Program-made: the position numbers and the translations under genes
Part shown: piece after piece, positions 9,582-19,412 of the stretch
How positions within the stretch are numbered: the first letter of the stretch is position 1
How the letters are laid out: the number at the start of each line of letters is the position of its first letter
Notes under the pieces: generated by a model
What the model saw: the letters and a program-made list of their open reading frames with translations, nothing else
Told to the model about the DNA's origin: nothing
Database searches by the model: none
NCBI RefSeq assembly: GCF_029892685.1
Contig: NZ_JARXVD010000007.1
Span: 62,001-126,000 of the forward strand
Origin: Mycobacterium sp. OTB74
Lineage (GTDB): Bacteria > Actinomycetota > Actinomycetes > Mycobacteriales > Mycobacteriaceae
DNA length: 64,000 bases
Reading direction: 5' to 3'

Positions 9582-11274
9582 GTTCGGGACTCTCTTTCTG
9601 TGCGATCTGGGCAGGTGCGAGAAATGGTGCGAACGGCGGGATTTCGTCGGCCGAGCATTCGACACTGACCACCGACGGGCCGTCCAGGCTGAGTGCTTCG
9701 ACCAATGCACCTGGCAGCCGGTGGAATTCACTGACATCGACCGAATGCAGGCCCGGGAACATCGCCGACAACCCGGCTCCGAGCCGGCTCGGAGCGAACC
9801 GGTTGTAGCTGTACCGATCGCCGTAGAACAACTGCTCGCGGGTGACACACATGGCGTGCGCGTTGTTGTTGAACAGCACCACGGTGATGGGCAGTCGGTA
9901 CTGCACCGCGGTGTGCAGTTCCATACCGTGCATGAAGAATGAGCCGTCACCAGCCACCACCACGGTGCGATATTGCGCCCCTGCGTCTTTCGCACGCGCC
10001 AGGCACATCCCGATGCCGGCTCCGAAGCTGTAGCCCATGCCACCCATGCCGAGCGCCACCACGAAGCGGCCGGCCCGGCGCACGGGCAACTGGTGGATGG
10101 CGGCCGCACCAGTGTTGCCGGCATCCACCACCACGTCCGAGCCGATGGGCAGGACATCATCGAGCACAGTCATCGCATCGCGGTATCGGATCCCCGCCCC
10201 ATGATGGGCCGGTGGCTGCAATTCATGCTGCGGGAGTGGTTCCAGTACCCGCAGGCCGTGTGGCCGTCCCGCCCCGCTGAGTTGGGCGGTGAGCAGTGAC
10301 AATGACTGCCGCAGATCCGTCGAATCCACATGTGCGCATGGCACATACGGCGGTGCCGCGCCGAGCGACAGGGTCTGTACGCCGGCCAGCGCATCGTCCA
10401 GGCCCGCCCGGGCGGTCACCGACAGCCGGGTGCCGACCAGCAGGCACACCGCGCTTCGCGACACCGCGTCGGCGACGCGTGGATGGCCCATCACGCCGGT
10501 GACTCCCAGCCATGACGACTGCCCCTGACCGGGTGAACCGCTGACGTCCTTGGCGTCGGGCACGGTGGCGACCCAGGCCCGCAGCACGGCCCGCAACTGT
10601 TCGAGCTCGCGGCGCGCATCATCGCGCGCCACCTGCTCACCGGCGATGATCGTCACCGGGCCGAGTGCGCGGCGTACCGCGTCGGCGATCACCCGAGGAT
10701 CGGTGACCATCGAACTGTGCACGGCTGCAACAGGTTCGACGGGTTCTGCGGTGTCAATCTCCGCCTGCTGGATGTCCTTGGGCAACAGCAGCACAGCCGG
10801 TCCGCCGGCCCGCGCCGCAGCCAGTGCCTCTCGCAACGCCCCGACGATATCCCCGGGCCGGGTTACCCGGCGGCAGTACACAGATACCGCCGAGAACACC
10901 GCGAACGCATCCAGGGAACCGCTCATGCCGCTGGTGTCCTGGAAGCTGCCACGTCCGTCGAGCGCCATCGGCGGCTGCCCAACCAGCGCCAACACCGGAA
11001 CCCGACTGGTCAGCGACTCCCCCAGCGCGGCAACGAGATTCAGGCTGCCGCCGCCGGAGGTCGCCGCCACCACGCCAACCTCCGAGCTGGCCCGGCTGTA
11101 CCCGTCGGCCATGGTGGCCGCAGAGAACTCGTGCTTGGCCAGTATCGCGGTGACGTCCGCGGACAGGAACGCCGCATCAAATAGATCCTCTATGTTGGCG
11201 CCGTCGACGCCGAAGATGTATTCGATACCCGACGCCGCCAACTGCCCGACGATGTGGTCCACCACCCGGTCCAT
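9562..11274 (-). CDS. Thiamine diphosphate-dependent enzyme, acetolactate-synthase-like
   Basis: 570 residues with the three-domain POX/ALS architecture. Glu49 in AKHEFSAATMADGYSR activates the thiazolium, and GDG at 442-444 followed about 25 residues later by NNN forms the Mg-ThDP motif. It resembles carboligases or 2-oxoacid decarboxylases rather than the housekeeping IlvB, because no small subunit lies nearby. It is the first gene of the cassette and stands 72 bp after rslA. It is preceded by a SigL-type promoter whose predicted start lies about 25 nt before the ATG. Probable role: make an acyloin or keto intermediate for the downstream enzymes (inference). Confidence 0.87.
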   Translation of the reverse strand: MDRVVDHIVGQLAASGIEYIFGVDGANIEDLFDAAFLSADVTAILAKHEFSAATMADGYSRASSEVGVVAATSGGGSLNLVAALGESLTSRVPVLALVGQPPMALDGRGSFQDTSGMSGSLDAFAVFSAVSVYCRRVTRPGDIVGALREALAAARAGGPAVLLLPKDIQQAEIDTAEPVEPVAAVHSSMVTDPRVIADAVRRALGPVTIIAGEQVARDDARRELEQLRAVLRAWVATVPDAKDVSGSPGQGQSSWLGVTGVMGHPRVADAVSRSAVCLLVGTRLSVTARAGLDDALAGVQTLSLGAAPPYVPCAHVDSTDLRQSLSLLTAQLSGAGRPHGLRVLEPLPQHELQPPAHHGAGIRYRDAMTVLDDVLPIGSDVVVDAGNTGAAAIHQLPVRRAGRFVVALGMGGMGYSFGAGIGMCLARAKDAGAQYRTVVVAGDGSFFMHGMELHTAVQYRLPITVVLFNNNAHAMCVTREQLFYGDRYSYNRFAPSRLGAGLSAMFPGLHSVDVSEFHRLPGALVEALSLDGPSVVSVECSADEIPPFAPFLAPAQIAQKESPEHVAARA

Positions 11275-11304
11275 CTGTCACCCGCTTCCGCTCGTCTTGC
11301 AAGT

Positions 11305-11332
11305 GACACGAGACGGATCGGTGCACGGTTCA
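11305..11332 (-). promoter_or_regulatory. Predicted SigL-type promoter of the TPP/KAS III cassette
   Basis: On the minus strand TGAACC (-35, 11327-11332) is followed after exactly 16 bp by CGTGTC (-10, 11305-11310). This agrees with the SigL consensus reported for M. tuberculosis (TGAACC-N16/17-CGT...). It lies in the 72-bp gap between rslA and the TPP gene, with a leader of about 25 nt. The same layout occurs in front of sigL. Confidence 0.7.
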
Positions 11333-11346
11333 CCGTGACAGCAGAT

Positions 11347-12087
11347 TTACAGGTTGCGCTCCAGCAATACCTTGCCGTTGTCCGTGGAAACCAGTTGCAC
11401 TGCAGCGATTTCCGAGACCTGCATCGGGGTGTTTCCGCTGGGTAGAGCCGTTGCGCCGGACATACCCAACCAGGTGGCGATCTGCTGGTGGCTACCGTCG
11501 TGGCCCACCACGACCATGCCCAGGTTGCTCGGCGGGGCGGCCGGGCCGCTGGACCAGTCACCGTAGCTGCAGGCCATGTCGATCCGGGTGCCCCAGCTGT
11601 AGGCGCTCAATGCGATGGTGGCGTTGAACGGGGTCGGCACCACCTGCTTCATGGGCAACTGCTGCGCCTCGACCTGGGTTGTTCCACCGAAGCCGAACAC
11701 CTCGGGCCGGACGGCGACTACCGCCCCCACCGCAAGTACCGCCGCTGCGATGCTCGCGCCCGTGACTGTCACCCACCGGGTCCGGCGACGCCGCCAGCGC
11801 ACCTTGGCCAGCAGCGTGTCCAGTACCTCGGGCCGAAGCGGCGGATCGGAGTTCTCGTCCGCCTGCGCCGACATGGCCTCCACATCTGCAGCGTCTACCA
11901 TGGCCAGCAGCGCCGGGATATCGCCGATCTCGGCCGTTGCCGACCGGCAACCGAGGCACGTCTGTAGGTGCGCCTCGTACTCTCGGTGCTCGTCATCGGA
12001 CAATGCGCCCAGTACGTACGCGGCATCCCAGGTGGCATACCGGTCGTCGTCGGCGCGCCCGATGGGAACGGCATCGTAGGCGTTCAT
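11347..12087 (-). CDS. rslA: Anti-sigma factor RslA (membrane-anchored ZAS protein)
   Basis: 246 residues. The N-terminal zinc anti-sigma motif is His40-x3-Cys44-x2-Cys47 (HLQTCLGC). A single membrane segment spans roughly residues 105-126, and the C-terminal extracytoplasmic domain ends near the stop. It holds SigL inactive at the membrane; the M. tuberculosis counterpart (Rv0736) releases the sigma factor on loss of zinc or oxidation. Its start overlaps the sigL stop by 4 bp, which keeps the two proteins stoichiometric. Confidence 0.9.
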   Translation of the reverse strand: MNAYDAVPIGRADDDRYATWDAAYVLGALSDDEHREYEAHLQTCLGCRSATAEIGDIPALLAMVDAADVEAMSAQADENSDPPLRPEVLDTLLAKVRWRRRRTRWVTVTGASIAAAVLAVGAVVAVRPEVFGFGGTTQVEAQQLPMKQVVPTPFNATIALSAYSWGTRIDMACSYGDWSSGPAAPPSNLGMVVVGHDGSHQQIATWLGMSGATALPSGNTPMQVSEIAAVQLVSTDNGKVLLERNL

Positions 12088-12599
12088 CGAGTCACCCCCA
12101 TTTCCTGCAAGTTCAGGCGCAGAGCGCGCACTGCATAGTGCAGGCGCGACTTCACTGTGCCCTCGGCGATCTGCAATTCGGTCGCGATCTGCGCGACACC
12201 CTGCCCCCGGTAGTAGGCCCGTTCGATAACTGCGCGGTGGTCGACCGACAGTTGGCTCAGCGCCTCGGTGATCAGCATCTGGTCCAACCTGGCGTCGATC
12301 TCGTCGGGCCCAGGTCGGTCGGCGGCGGTCTCCACCTGGGGCGACGCGGTCTCATGGCGCCGGCGGGCGCTGCGTTGTTCGTCGATAATCAGGTTGCGGG
12401 CGACGGTGTACAACCATGCCCGCGGGGACTGCTCGGAGTCGGTGAGGACGGACGGGTGCTGCCATGCGCGCAGCAACGTTTCCTGCACGACGTCTTCGGC
12501 TCGCGCCGCGTCGCTGGTGAGCCGCAGGGCATATCTCCACAGTGCTCCGGCGTGCTCGTCATACAGGACCCGCATCATCGCGGCCTCCGGATCGCTCAT
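12084..12599 (-). CDS. sigL: ECF RNA polymerase sigma factor SigL
   Basis: 171 residues with region 2 (MRVLYDEHAGALWRYALRL ... AEDVVQETLLRAWQ) and region 4 (LSVDHRAVIERAYYRGQGVAQIATEL) of an ECF sigma factor. Synteny with Rv0735 between map and rslA identifies it as SigL, which in M. tuberculosis governs a small regulon including itself and exported or polyketide-related genes. It is preceded by its own predicted TGAACC-N16-CGTTAT promoter. The cassette after rslA carries the same type of promoter and is a likely target. Confidence 0.92.
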   Translation of the reverse strand: MSDPEAAMMRVLYDEHAGALWRYALRLTSDAARAEDVVQETLLRAWQHPSVLTDSEQSPRAWLYTVARNLIIDEQRSARRRHETASPQVETAADRPGPDEIDARLDQMLITEALSQLSVDHRAVIERAYYRGQGVAQIATELQIAEGTVKSRLHYAVRALRLNLQEMGVTR

Positions 12600-12618
12600 T
12601 CACCTACCCTCCGTCGAG

Positions 12619-12646
12619 ATAACGACGTAGAAGGCGATCCGGTTCA
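12619..12646 (-). promoter_or_regulatory. Predicted autoregulatory SigL promoter of sigL-rslA
   Basis: On the minus strand TGAACC (12641-12646) and CGTTAT (12619-12624) are separated by 16 bp, ending 19 bp before the sigL start codon. This fits the published SigL consensus and the known autoregulation of M. tuberculosis sigL. Confidence 0.7.
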
Positions 12647-12651
12647 TCATC

Positions 12652-13455
12652 TCAGCTTTGCGGCAGAGTGAGTACCCTTGGTCCGTTTTCGGTGACTGCC
12701 ACCGTGTGTTCCCAATGCGCGGCCCGTGAACCATCGGCTGTCACCACGGTCCATTCGTCGTCCAGAATGACTGTCTTTGTGGTGCCCAGAGTCAACATCG
12801 GCTCGATGGCCAACACCGAACCTACCTCCAGGTAAGGACCGCGGCCGGGAGATCCCTCGTTGGGCAGAAAAGGATCCATGTGCATCTCACGGCCAATGCC
12901 GTGACCGCCGTAATTGGCCACGATCCCGAACTTGCGGTCGTAGCGCGCCTCGGCTGCGTGGGTGCCCTTCTCGATGGCATGCGAGACGTCGGTCAGCCGG
13001 TTGCCCGGCAGCATCGCAGCAATGCCGGCCTCCATGGACTCCCGGGTGGCAGCCGACAGGTTTTCATCGGCATCGATCAGCGGTCCGACACCGAACGTGA
13101 CCGCTGAGTCTCCGTGCCATTCGTCCAGAATTGCGCCGCAGTCGATGGACACCAGGTCGCCACTCGCCAGCACCTCACCGACGGTGGGAATGCCATGCAC
13201 CACACGGTCATTCACCGACGAGCAGATGCTGGCCGGAAACCCGTGATAGCCCAGGAACGACGGGATGCCGCCGCCGTCACGGATGACGGATTCGGCGATC
13301 TTGTCCAGGTCCAGGGTGGAGACCCCGGGGACAGCGGCTGCGCGGACGGCGGCCAGAGCCGCGGCCACCAGCCCACCGGCGGCTGCCATCGCGTCAAGCT
13401 CACCAGAGGTGCGCTGGGCGACGACCTTGCGGCCACGCCGAGGCAGTCCGATCAC
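12652..13455 (-). CDS. map: Methionine aminopeptidase, type I
   Basis: 267 residues. It removes the initiator Met from nascent proteins using two metal ions. Metal ligands are visible in [17 protein letters not shown] (two Asp), GHGIGREMH (His), AIEPML (Glu) and WEHTVAV (Glu). It is 30 bp downstream of adk in the secY-adk-map series conserved in actinobacteria (Rv0732-Rv0734). The length matches the M. tuberculosis MapA class without the N-terminal SH3-binding extension. Confidence 0.95.
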   Translation of the reverse strand: MIGLPRRGRKVVAQRTSGELDAMAAAGGLVAAALAAVRAAAVPGVSTLDLDKIAESVIRDGGGIPSFLGYHGFPASICSSVNDRVVHGIPTVGEVLASGDLVSIDCGAILDEWHGDSAVTFGVGPLIDADENLSAATRESMEAGIAAMLPGNRLTDVSHAIEKGTHAAEARYDRKFGIVANYGGHGIGREMHMDPFLPNEGSPGRGPYLEVGSVLAIEPMLTLGTTKTVILDDEWTVVTADGSRAAHWEHTVAVTENGPRVLTLPQS

Positions 13456-13485
13456 GGCTTTACCGACCTTGTTCCAATCGCGGCG

Positions 13486-14031
13486 TTACCGACCGAGCGC
13501 GTGCAGCGCCCGGCTGAACACCTCATCGAGTTCACCGACGGCGTCGACACTGCGGAGCTCGTCGCGGTAGTAGTCCAGCAGCGGGGCGGTCTCGTCCCGG
13601 TACACCTTCATCCGGTTCAGGATGACCTCTTCGGTGTCGTCGGCGCGACCGCGGCCCTTGAGCCGGTTGAGCAACTCAGACTCCGAGACCCGAAATTCCA
13701 GGACGGCGTCCAGCTTGAGGCTGCGCTTGGCCAGCATCTCCCGCAGCGCCTCGGCCTGCTCCACCGAGCGCGGGAAGCCGTCGAGGATGAATCCGCCCGC
13801 GACATCGGGCGCATTGAGCCGGTCGTCGACCAGCTCGTTGGTCAGCTTGGCCGGCACCAGTTCCCCGGCGTCCAGGTATTTCTTGGCCTCTACACCGAGC
13901 GCAGTGCCATTGCTGATGTTGCTGCGGAACAAGTCTCCGGTGGAAATCTGCGGGATCCCGAGCTTCTCGGCCAGCTTCTCCGCCTGGGTACCTTTGCCCG
14001 CGCCGGGCGGTCCGAGCAGCACAATTCTCAC
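13486..14031 (-). CDS. adk: Adenylate kinase
   Basis: 181 residues, the short form lacking the zinc LID, as is usual for mycobacteria. The P-loop is [11 protein letters not shown] at the N-terminus, with the AMP-binding STGDLFR and DGFPRS motifs following. It interconverts ATP+AMP and 2 ADP. The start overlaps the secY stop by 4 bp, so translation is coupled to that of the translocase gene. Confidence 0.97.
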   Translation of the reverse strand: MRIVLLGPPGAGKGTQAEKLAEKLGIPQISTGDLFRSNISNGTALGVEAKKYLDAGELVPAKLTNELVDDRLNAPDVAGGFILDGFPRSVEQAEALREMLAKRSLKLDAVLEFRVSESELLNRLKGRGRADDTEEVILNRMKVYRDETAPLLDYYRDELRSVDAVGELDEVFSRALHALGR

Positions 14032-15353
14032 TTAAGGAACCCTTCGTAGTTGCGTTGCATCAGCTGGCTCTCGATCTGCTTGACCGTATCCAGGCCCACG
14101 CCGATCATGATCAGCACCGCGGTACCGCCGAACGGCAAGTTCTGCACGCTACCGGAGTTGCCCATCTGCAGGAACAAGTTCGGCAAGACCGCGATGACAC
14201 CGAGGTAGATCGATCCCGGCAAGGTGATCCGGTTCAGCACATAGCGCAGATAATCCGCGGTCGGCTTGCCCGGCCGGATACCGGGGATGAAGCCACCGAA
14301 CTTCTTCATCTCGTCGGCCCGCTCGTCCGGGTTGAACGTGATGGACACGTAGAAGTAGGTGAAGAAGATGATCAGCCCGAAGTAGATCGCGATGTAGACC
14401 GGATCGGCGGGGTTGGTCAGGTACTTCGCGACGGCCTTGTCCCACCAGCCGTTGCCCGGGGTGGACCGGCCCGACTCGACCAGCTGGGTGATCAGGTGCG
14501 GTATGTAGATCAGCGACGAAGCGAAGATGACCGGGATGACGCCGGCCTGGTTGACCTTCAGCGGCAGGTACGTGGAGGTACCCCCGTACATGCGGCGGCC
14601 GACCATGCGCTTGGCGTACTGCACGGGGATGCGCCGCTGGCCCTGCTCGACGAAGACCACACCGACGATGATCGCCAGCGCCGAGACGCACACAGCGGCC
14701 AACACCAGGCCGCCGCGGCTCTGCAGGATGGTCTGGCCTTCAGACGGGATACGGGCGGCGATACCGGCGAAGATCATCAGCGACATGCCGTTGCCGATGC
14801 CACGCTCGGTGACCAGCTCACCCATCCACATGACCAGAGCTGCCCCGGCCGTCATCACCAGCACGATCACGACCAGCGAGAAGATGGCGGTGTCCTGGAT
14901 GATGTTCAGCGAGCAGCCCTGCAACAGACCGCCGTTGGCGGCAAGCGCCACGATCGAAGTGGCCTGCAGGACCGCCAGGGCGATGGCCAGATAACGCGTG
15001 TACTGCGTCATCTTGACCTGGCCGGCCTGGCCTTCCTTGCGCAGCTCCTCGAAGCGCGGAATGACCACGGTCAGTAGCTGCACGATGATGCTGGCGGTGA
15101 TGTAGGGCATGACGCCGACCGCGAACACCGTCAGGTGCAGCAGCGCACCACCGGAGAACAGGTTGATCAGCGAGTAGACCTGGGCTGAGTCACCACCACT
15201 GACCTGCTCGACGCACTTCTGCACGTTCTGGTAGTTCACCCCGGGGGAAGGCAGCGAAGCCCCGACCCGATACAGGATGACGACACCCAGCGTGAAGAGG
15301 ATCTTGCGTCTGAGATCGGCCGTCCGCAGCGACGAGATGAAAGCCGAAAGCAC
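14028..15353 (-). CDS. secY: Preprotein translocase subunit SecY
   Basis: 441 residues from a GTG at 15353 that sits behind an AGGAGGAAGA ribosome-binding site; this is the length of the M. tuberculosis protein. Ten hydrophobic membrane segments are visible, starting with [22 protein letters not shown] and including the conserved [16 protein letters not shown] cytosolic loop ([15 protein letters not shown]). It forms the protein-conducting channel with SecE and SecG. Longer in-frame starts upstream lack a ribosome-binding site. Confidence 0.96.
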   Translation of the reverse strand: MLSAFISSLRTADLRRKILFTLGVVILYRVGASLPSPGVNYQNVQKCVEQVSGGDSAQVYSLINLFSGGALLHLTVFAVGVMPYITASIIVQLLTVVIPRFEELRKEGQAGQVKMTQYTRYLAIALAVLQATSIVALAANGGLLQGCSLNIIQDTAIFSLVVIVLVMTAGAALVMWMGELVTERGIGNGMSLMIFAGIAARIPSEGQTILQSRGGLVLAAVCVSALAIIVGVVFVEQGQRRIPVQYAKRMVGRRMYGGTSTYLPLKVNQAGVIPVIFASSLIYIPHLITQLVESGRSTPGNGWWDKAVAKYLTNPADPVYIAIYFGLIIFFTYFYVSITFNPDERADEMKKFGGFIPGIRPGKPTADYLRYVLNRITLPGSIYLGVIAVLPNLFLQMGNSGSVQNLPFGGTAVLIMIGVGLDTVKQIESQLMQRNYEGFLK

Positions 15354-15478
15354 TCTTCCTCCTGCGCAGCCGAGCTCTGGCCGCGGCGTGCTAATGGGGC
15401 TGGTCAGGTCCAGCGTTTGGTTAAGTCGTGCGCGACCGACCGTCAAGCTCATGGCCTGCGCGGGCGCGCCGTCAAATC

Positions 15479-15501
15479 AGTCTACGAGAGTAACAGTTAC
15501 T
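15479..15501 (-). promoter_or_regulatory. Possible secY promoter with overlapping short palindrome
   Basis: On the minus strand a TAGACT (15479-15484) resembles a -10 element about 125 bp before the secY GTG. Just upstream lies the palindrome AGTAAC-A-GTTACT (15489-15501). A -35 match is poor. The 292-bp gap between secY and the divergent methyltransferase genes must hold both promoters; nothing else was recognised in it. Confidence 0.35.
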
Positions 15502-15645
15502 ACTTGCACGGCCCGCATCCGAGGGATGTGAGGAGGGCGGAACCGGCGTCACCGGCACTTTCAGACTTGAGGCGTACAGTCGCTAGCAGGTTGTTACACA
15601 AGCTAACTACCGACTTGAGAGCCATGCCCAGCACAAGGAGAGACG

Positions 15646-16575
15646 ATGCCACGCACTGATAACGACACCTGGGATCTGGCCTCTAGCGTGGGCGCCACCG
15701 CCACTGCCGTGGCCGCCGCCCGCGCGCTGGCCACCCACGCCCAGGACCCGATCATCGACGACCCATTCGCCGCGCCACTGGTGCGCGCCGTTGGCGTCGA
15801 GTTCTTCACCAGCCTGGTTGACGGCACCGCGGACTTCGAGAAGCTGGACGGCGACGACGGCGTCGGCATCTCACAGTTCGCCAACGGTATGGCCGCCCGC
15901 ACCCGATTCTTCGACGACTTCTTCCACGACGCCACCCACGCTGGAATCCGGCAGGCCGTCATCCTGGCCTCCGGCCTGGATTCCCGCGCCTACCGGTTGT
16001 CCTGGCCGGCCGGCACCGTCGTCTACGAGATCGACCAGCCCGAGGTCATCGCGTTCAAGACCAAGACGCTGTCCGAACTGGGCGCAGGCCCGACCACCAC
16101 GCGTCGGACGGTGGCGATCGACCTGCGCGAGGACTGGCCGTCGGCACTGAAGGCCGCCGGTTTCGATCCGACCCAACCGACCGCCTGGATCGCCGAGGGG
16201 CTGTTCGGCTATCTGCCGCCAGATGCCCAGGACCGGCTGTTGGACCAGGTGTCCGAATTGAGCGCCCCGGGCAGCCGGATCGGCGCAGAGGGAGTTGCCT
16301 CCGCACAAGCCCTCGACGTAGACGCCGCACGTGAGCGCATGAAGGCGGTGTCCGACCGCTGGCAGGCAAGCGGCTTCGACCTGGACTTCACCGATCTGGT
16401 CTTCCTGGGCGACCGCGCCGACGTCACCACCTACCTGCAGGGCCACGGCTGGGGCACCACCGCGGTGAGCTCCAACGACCTGCTGGTCCGTAACGGGCTG
16501 CCGCCCATCGTGATCGACCCGGACCGTGAGCCGGCCTCCTTCGACGGCGTTTCCTACATCACTGCCACGAAATAA
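15646..16575 (+). CDS. LCM-family SAM-dependent methyltransferase, copy 1
   Basis: 309 residues of the mycobacterial putative O-methyltransferase family (PF04072; M. tuberculosis Rv0725c, Rv0726c and Rv0731c lie in the same place). [19 protein letters not shown] is the N-terminal family signature. [11 protein letters not shown] is the SAM-binding glycine-rich loop, followed by EIDQPEVI and [23 protein letters not shown] precedes the ATG. First of four tandem copies with 12-61 bp gaps. Substrate unknown; polyketide, lipid or protein carboxylates have been suggested for the family. Confidence 0.88.
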   Translation: MPRTDNDTWDLASSVGATATAVAAARALATHAQDPIIDDPFAAPLVRAVGVEFFTSLVDGTADFEKLDGDDGVGISQFANGMAARTRFFDDFFHDATHAGIRQAVILASGLDSRAYRLSWPAGTVVYEIDQPEVIAFKTKTLSELGAGPTTTRRTVAIDLREDWPSALKAAGFDPTQPTAWIAEGLFGYLPPDAQDRLLDQVSELSAPGSRIGAEGVASAQALDVDAARERMKAVSDRWQASGFDLDFTDLVFLGDRADVTTYLQGHGWGTTAVSSNDLLVRNGLPPIVIDPDREPASFDGVSYITATK

Positions 16576-16587
16576 GAGGGGTATCCC

Positions 16588-17490
16588 ATGGCACGAACCG
16601 AAGGTGATAGCTGGGACCTGGCCTCGAGCGTGGGGGCGACCGCCACCATGGTGGCCACCGCCCGAGCGCTGGCCAGCCGGGAAGCCGATCCGTTGATTCG
16701 CGATCCATACGCCGATCCGCTGGTGCGGGCAGTGGGCTTGGACTTCTTCACCAACCTGCTGGATGGGCAGATCGATGCCACCGACGAGGTCGGCGACGTC
16801 GCGACCATGATGACCTCGCTGATGGCGGTCCGTACCAAGTTCTTCGACGACTTCTTTCTCGGTGCGGCCGACGCAGGTGTCCGGCAGGCCGTCATCCTGG
16901 CCTCGGGACTGGACTCGCGGGCCTACCGGCTGCCCTGGCCCGCCGGCACCGTGGTCTACGAAATCGACCAGCCCGAGGTGATCGGCGCCAAGACCGCGGC
17001 CATGACGCAGATCGGCGCCTCGGCCACCTGCGAACGCCGCACGGTGGCCGTCGATCTTCGCGACGACTGGCCTGCCGCACTCAAGGCCGCCGGCTTCGAC
17101 GCGTCGGCACCCACCGCGTGGAGCGCGGAGGGACTGTTGATCTACCTGCCGCCGGAAGCACAGGACAAGCTCTTCGACAACATCACTGCACTGTCGGCAC
17201 CCGGCAGCCGGCTGGCCACCGAATACCACACCGACCACGGCGCCGGCATGCGTCGGCGCAGCGAGTCGATGAGCGGTCGCTGGCGTGACCACGGGCTGGA
17301 CCTGAACCTGACCGATCTCTGGTATCAGGGGGAGCGCAATTCCGTGATCGATTACCTGGACGGTCACGGCTGGCAGAGCACCGCACGACCTCGGCCCGAG
17401 ATGTTCGCCGCCTACGGTCGCGCTTTTCCCGACACCGATGACGACGCGGCCCTACGTAATTCGCTCGCCGTCATCGCGAACAAGAAATAA
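16588..17490 (+). CDS. LCM-family SAM-dependent methyltransferase, copy 2
   Basis: 300 residues, a clear paralog of the preceding gene, with [34 protein letters not shown] and [14 protein letters not shown]. The region after the SAM fold (DLNLTDLWYQGERNSVIDYL) is divergent between copies and probably carries substrate specificity. It begins 12 bp after copy 1 and is likely co-transcribed with it. Confidence 0.88.
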   Translation: MARTEGDSWDLASSVGATATMVATARALASREADPLIRDPYADPLVRAVGLDFFTNLLDGQIDATDEVGDVATMMTSLMAVRTKFFDDFFLGAADAGVRQAVILASGLDSRAYRLPWPAGTVVYEIDQPEVIGAKTAAMTQIGASATCERRTVAVDLRDDWPAALKAAGFDASAPTAWSAEGLLIYLPPEAQDKLFDNITALSAPGSRLATEYHTDHGAGMRRRSESMSGRWRDHGLDLNLTDLWYQGERNSVIDYLDGHGWQSTARPRPEMFAAYGRAFPDTDDDAALRNSLAVIANKK

Positions 17491-17517
17491 CGCCTGAGAA
17501 ATAAGGAGATTACCGAC

Positions 17518-18426
17518 ATGGCACGTACTGATGGCGATTCCTGGGACCTGGCTTCCAGCGTCGGCGCCACCGCAACCATGGTGGCCGGGCAGCGCGCCCT
17601 GGCTCACCGTGAACATCTGATCGACGACCCCTACGCCGAGCCTCTGGTCCGCGCCGTAGGCCTGGACTTCTTCATCAAGGCCCTCGACGGTGAGCTCAAG
17701 CTCGACGACATCAACGCGAATTACACCCCGCGGCGCGCGGCCGAGGGCATGACGGTGCGCACCCGGTTCTTCGACCAGGTATTCATCGATGCCGCGGCCG
17801 CCGGCGTCCGGCAGGCCGTCATCCTGGCCGCGGGCCTGGACGCCCGCGCCTACCGGTTGTCCTGGCCGGCCGGCACCGTCGTCTTCGAGGTCGACCAGCC
17901 CGAGGTCATCGAGTTCAAGACGACGACCATGTCCGGACTGGGTGCGGCGCCCACCGCCGAGCGCCACACCGTGTCCATCGATCTGCGCGAAGACTGGGTT
18001 ACGGCGTTGAAGGACAACGGCTTTGACCCCTCCGCACCGACCGCATGGATCGCCGAGGGCCTGTTGATCTACCTGCCGCCGGAGGCTCAGGACAAGCTGT
18101 TCGACAACATCACCGCACTGTCGGCGCGGGGCAGCTTCGTGGCCTGCGAGCAGATCGGCGACATGTCGAGCTTCGACGACGAACGGCACAAGGTGATGAG
18201 CGAGCGGATGAAGGCCCTCGGCTCGAACATCGAGATGACCGACCTGATCTACCAGGGTGAGCGCAACCACGTGGTCGACTATCTGGGCGAGCACGGCTGG
18301 GACGTCACCGCGACCTCGATGGAAGACGCCTACGCCGCCAACGGTTTTGAGTACCCCGACGACGAGATGTCCCGGGCCTTCAGCGACCTCAAGTACGTTC
18401 GCGCAAGGCTGACTCAGAAGAAGTAG
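17518..18426 (+). CDS. LCM-family SAM-dependent methyltransferase, copy 3
   Basis: 302 residues with the same order of signatures: [42 protein letters not shown] and [15 protein letters not shown] strong AAGGAGA lies just before ATG. The motif [11 protein letters not shown] differs from copies 1 and 2 ([11 protein letters not shown]) at two positions. It belongs to the same plus-strand array. Confidence 0.88.
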   Translation: MARTDGDSWDLASSVGATATMVAGQRALAHREHLIDDPYAEPLVRAVGLDFFIKALDGELKLDDINANYTPRRAAEGMTVRTRFFDQVFIDAAAAGVRQAVILAAGLDARAYRLSWPAGTVVFEVDQPEVIEFKTTTMSGLGAAPTAERHTVSIDLREDWVTALKDNGFDPSAPTAWIAEGLLIYLPPEAQDKLFDNITALSARGSFVACEQIGDMSSFDDERHKVMSERMKALGSNIEMTDLIYQGERNHVVDYLGEHGWDVTATSMEDAYAANGFEYPDDEMSRAFSDLKYVRARLTQKK

Positions 18427-18487
18427 TCGAGATGGCCACCGTCGTCGGTGGTCCGGTTACCTGTTCGCACGGCTGAAAGAGGCGGTA

Positions 18488-19408
18488 ATGGCACGGGTGG
18501 CCGGCGACAGTTGGGATCTGGCATCGAGTGTGGGCGCGACGGCCACACTGGTGGCGACCGGTCGGGCCATAGCTAGCACCGCACCGCACGGGTTGATCAA
18601 TGACCCGTTTGCGGCGCCGCTGGTGCGGGCCGTCGGGATAGATGCGTTCACCAAGATGGTCGACGGTGAACTGGATTTTGACGCCATCGAGGCCGTCGCC
18701 CCGCAGGCGGCGGCCCGGGCTCGGGCCAATATCGACGAGATGGCGGTTCGGACAAGGTTTTTCGACGACTACTTCATGACGTCTACCGATGGCGGTATCC
18801 GGCAGGCGGTGATCCTGGCCTCCGGCCTGGATGCCCGCGCCTACCGGCTGCCGTGGCCGGACAGCACTGTTGTCTACGAGATCGACCAGCCTGAAGTCAT
18901 CGAGTTCAAGACGCGGACTTTGGCCGACATCGGCGCGTCGCCGACGGCAAATCGCCGGACAGTGCAGATCGATCTGCGGGAAGACTGGCCGACGGCGCTG
19001 CAGGAAGCGGGCTTTGATCCCGGCTTGCCGACAGCGTGGTGCGCCGAGGGTCTACTGATCTACCTGCCGCCGGAAGCCCAGGACCGGCTGTTCGACAACA
19101 TCAACGACCTCAGTGCCCCCGGCAGTACCCTGGCAACCGAATTCGTGCCGGGGCTCGAGGATTTCGACCCGGACAAGGCTCGGGCCGCATCCGTCGGGTT
19201 CAGCCAGATCGGGTTGAACATGGACATGCCATCGTTGATCTATCACGGCGAAAGGCATTCCGCCGCAGACTATCTAGGAGCCAAAGGCTGGCAGATGAAC
19301 GGCATCGCCCGATCAAATCTGTTCGCCCGCTACGGGTTACCCGTGCCCGATACGGGCGATGACGACCCGATGGGCGAAATCGTCTACATCAGCGGCGCTT
19401 TGGGCTGA
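18488..19408 (+). CDS. LCM-family SAM-dependent methyltransferase, copy 4
   Basis: 306 residues, the most diverged copy. It keeps [34 protein letters not shown] and [15 protein letters not shown] but has an insertion before the first conserved block (residues about 60-80) and a different C-terminal third. The gap to copy 3 is 61 bp, so a separate promoter is possible. It is the last of the array and faces the sppA gene. Confidence 0.87.
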   Translation: MARVAGDSWDLASSVGATATLVATGRAIASTAPHGLINDPFAAPLVRAVGIDAFTKMVDGELDFDAIEAVAPQAAARARANIDEMAVRTRFFDDYFMTSTDGGIRQAVILASGLDARAYRLPWPDSTVVYEIDQPEVIEFKTRTLADIGASPTANRRTVQIDLREDWPTALQEAGFDPGLPTAWCAEGLLIYLPPEAQDRLFDNINDLSAPGSTLATEFVPGLEDFDPDKARAASVGFSQIGLNMDMPSLIYHGERHSAADYLGAKGWQMNGIARSNLFARYGLPVPDTGDDDPMGEIVYISGALG

Positions 19409-19412
19409 CCGG

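Noticed and set aside
9582..10160. Upstream in-frame extension of the SRPBCC gene through the TPP gene.
   Set aside because: The ATG at 9581 has a good ribosome-binding site and starts the conserved domain; the upstream part is another frame of the ThDP enzyme.
15871..17367. A 498-codon minus-strand open frame opposite methyltransferase copies 1 and 2.
   Set aside because: Repetitive Gly/Val/His-rich composition mirrors the repeated sense genes; no family features.
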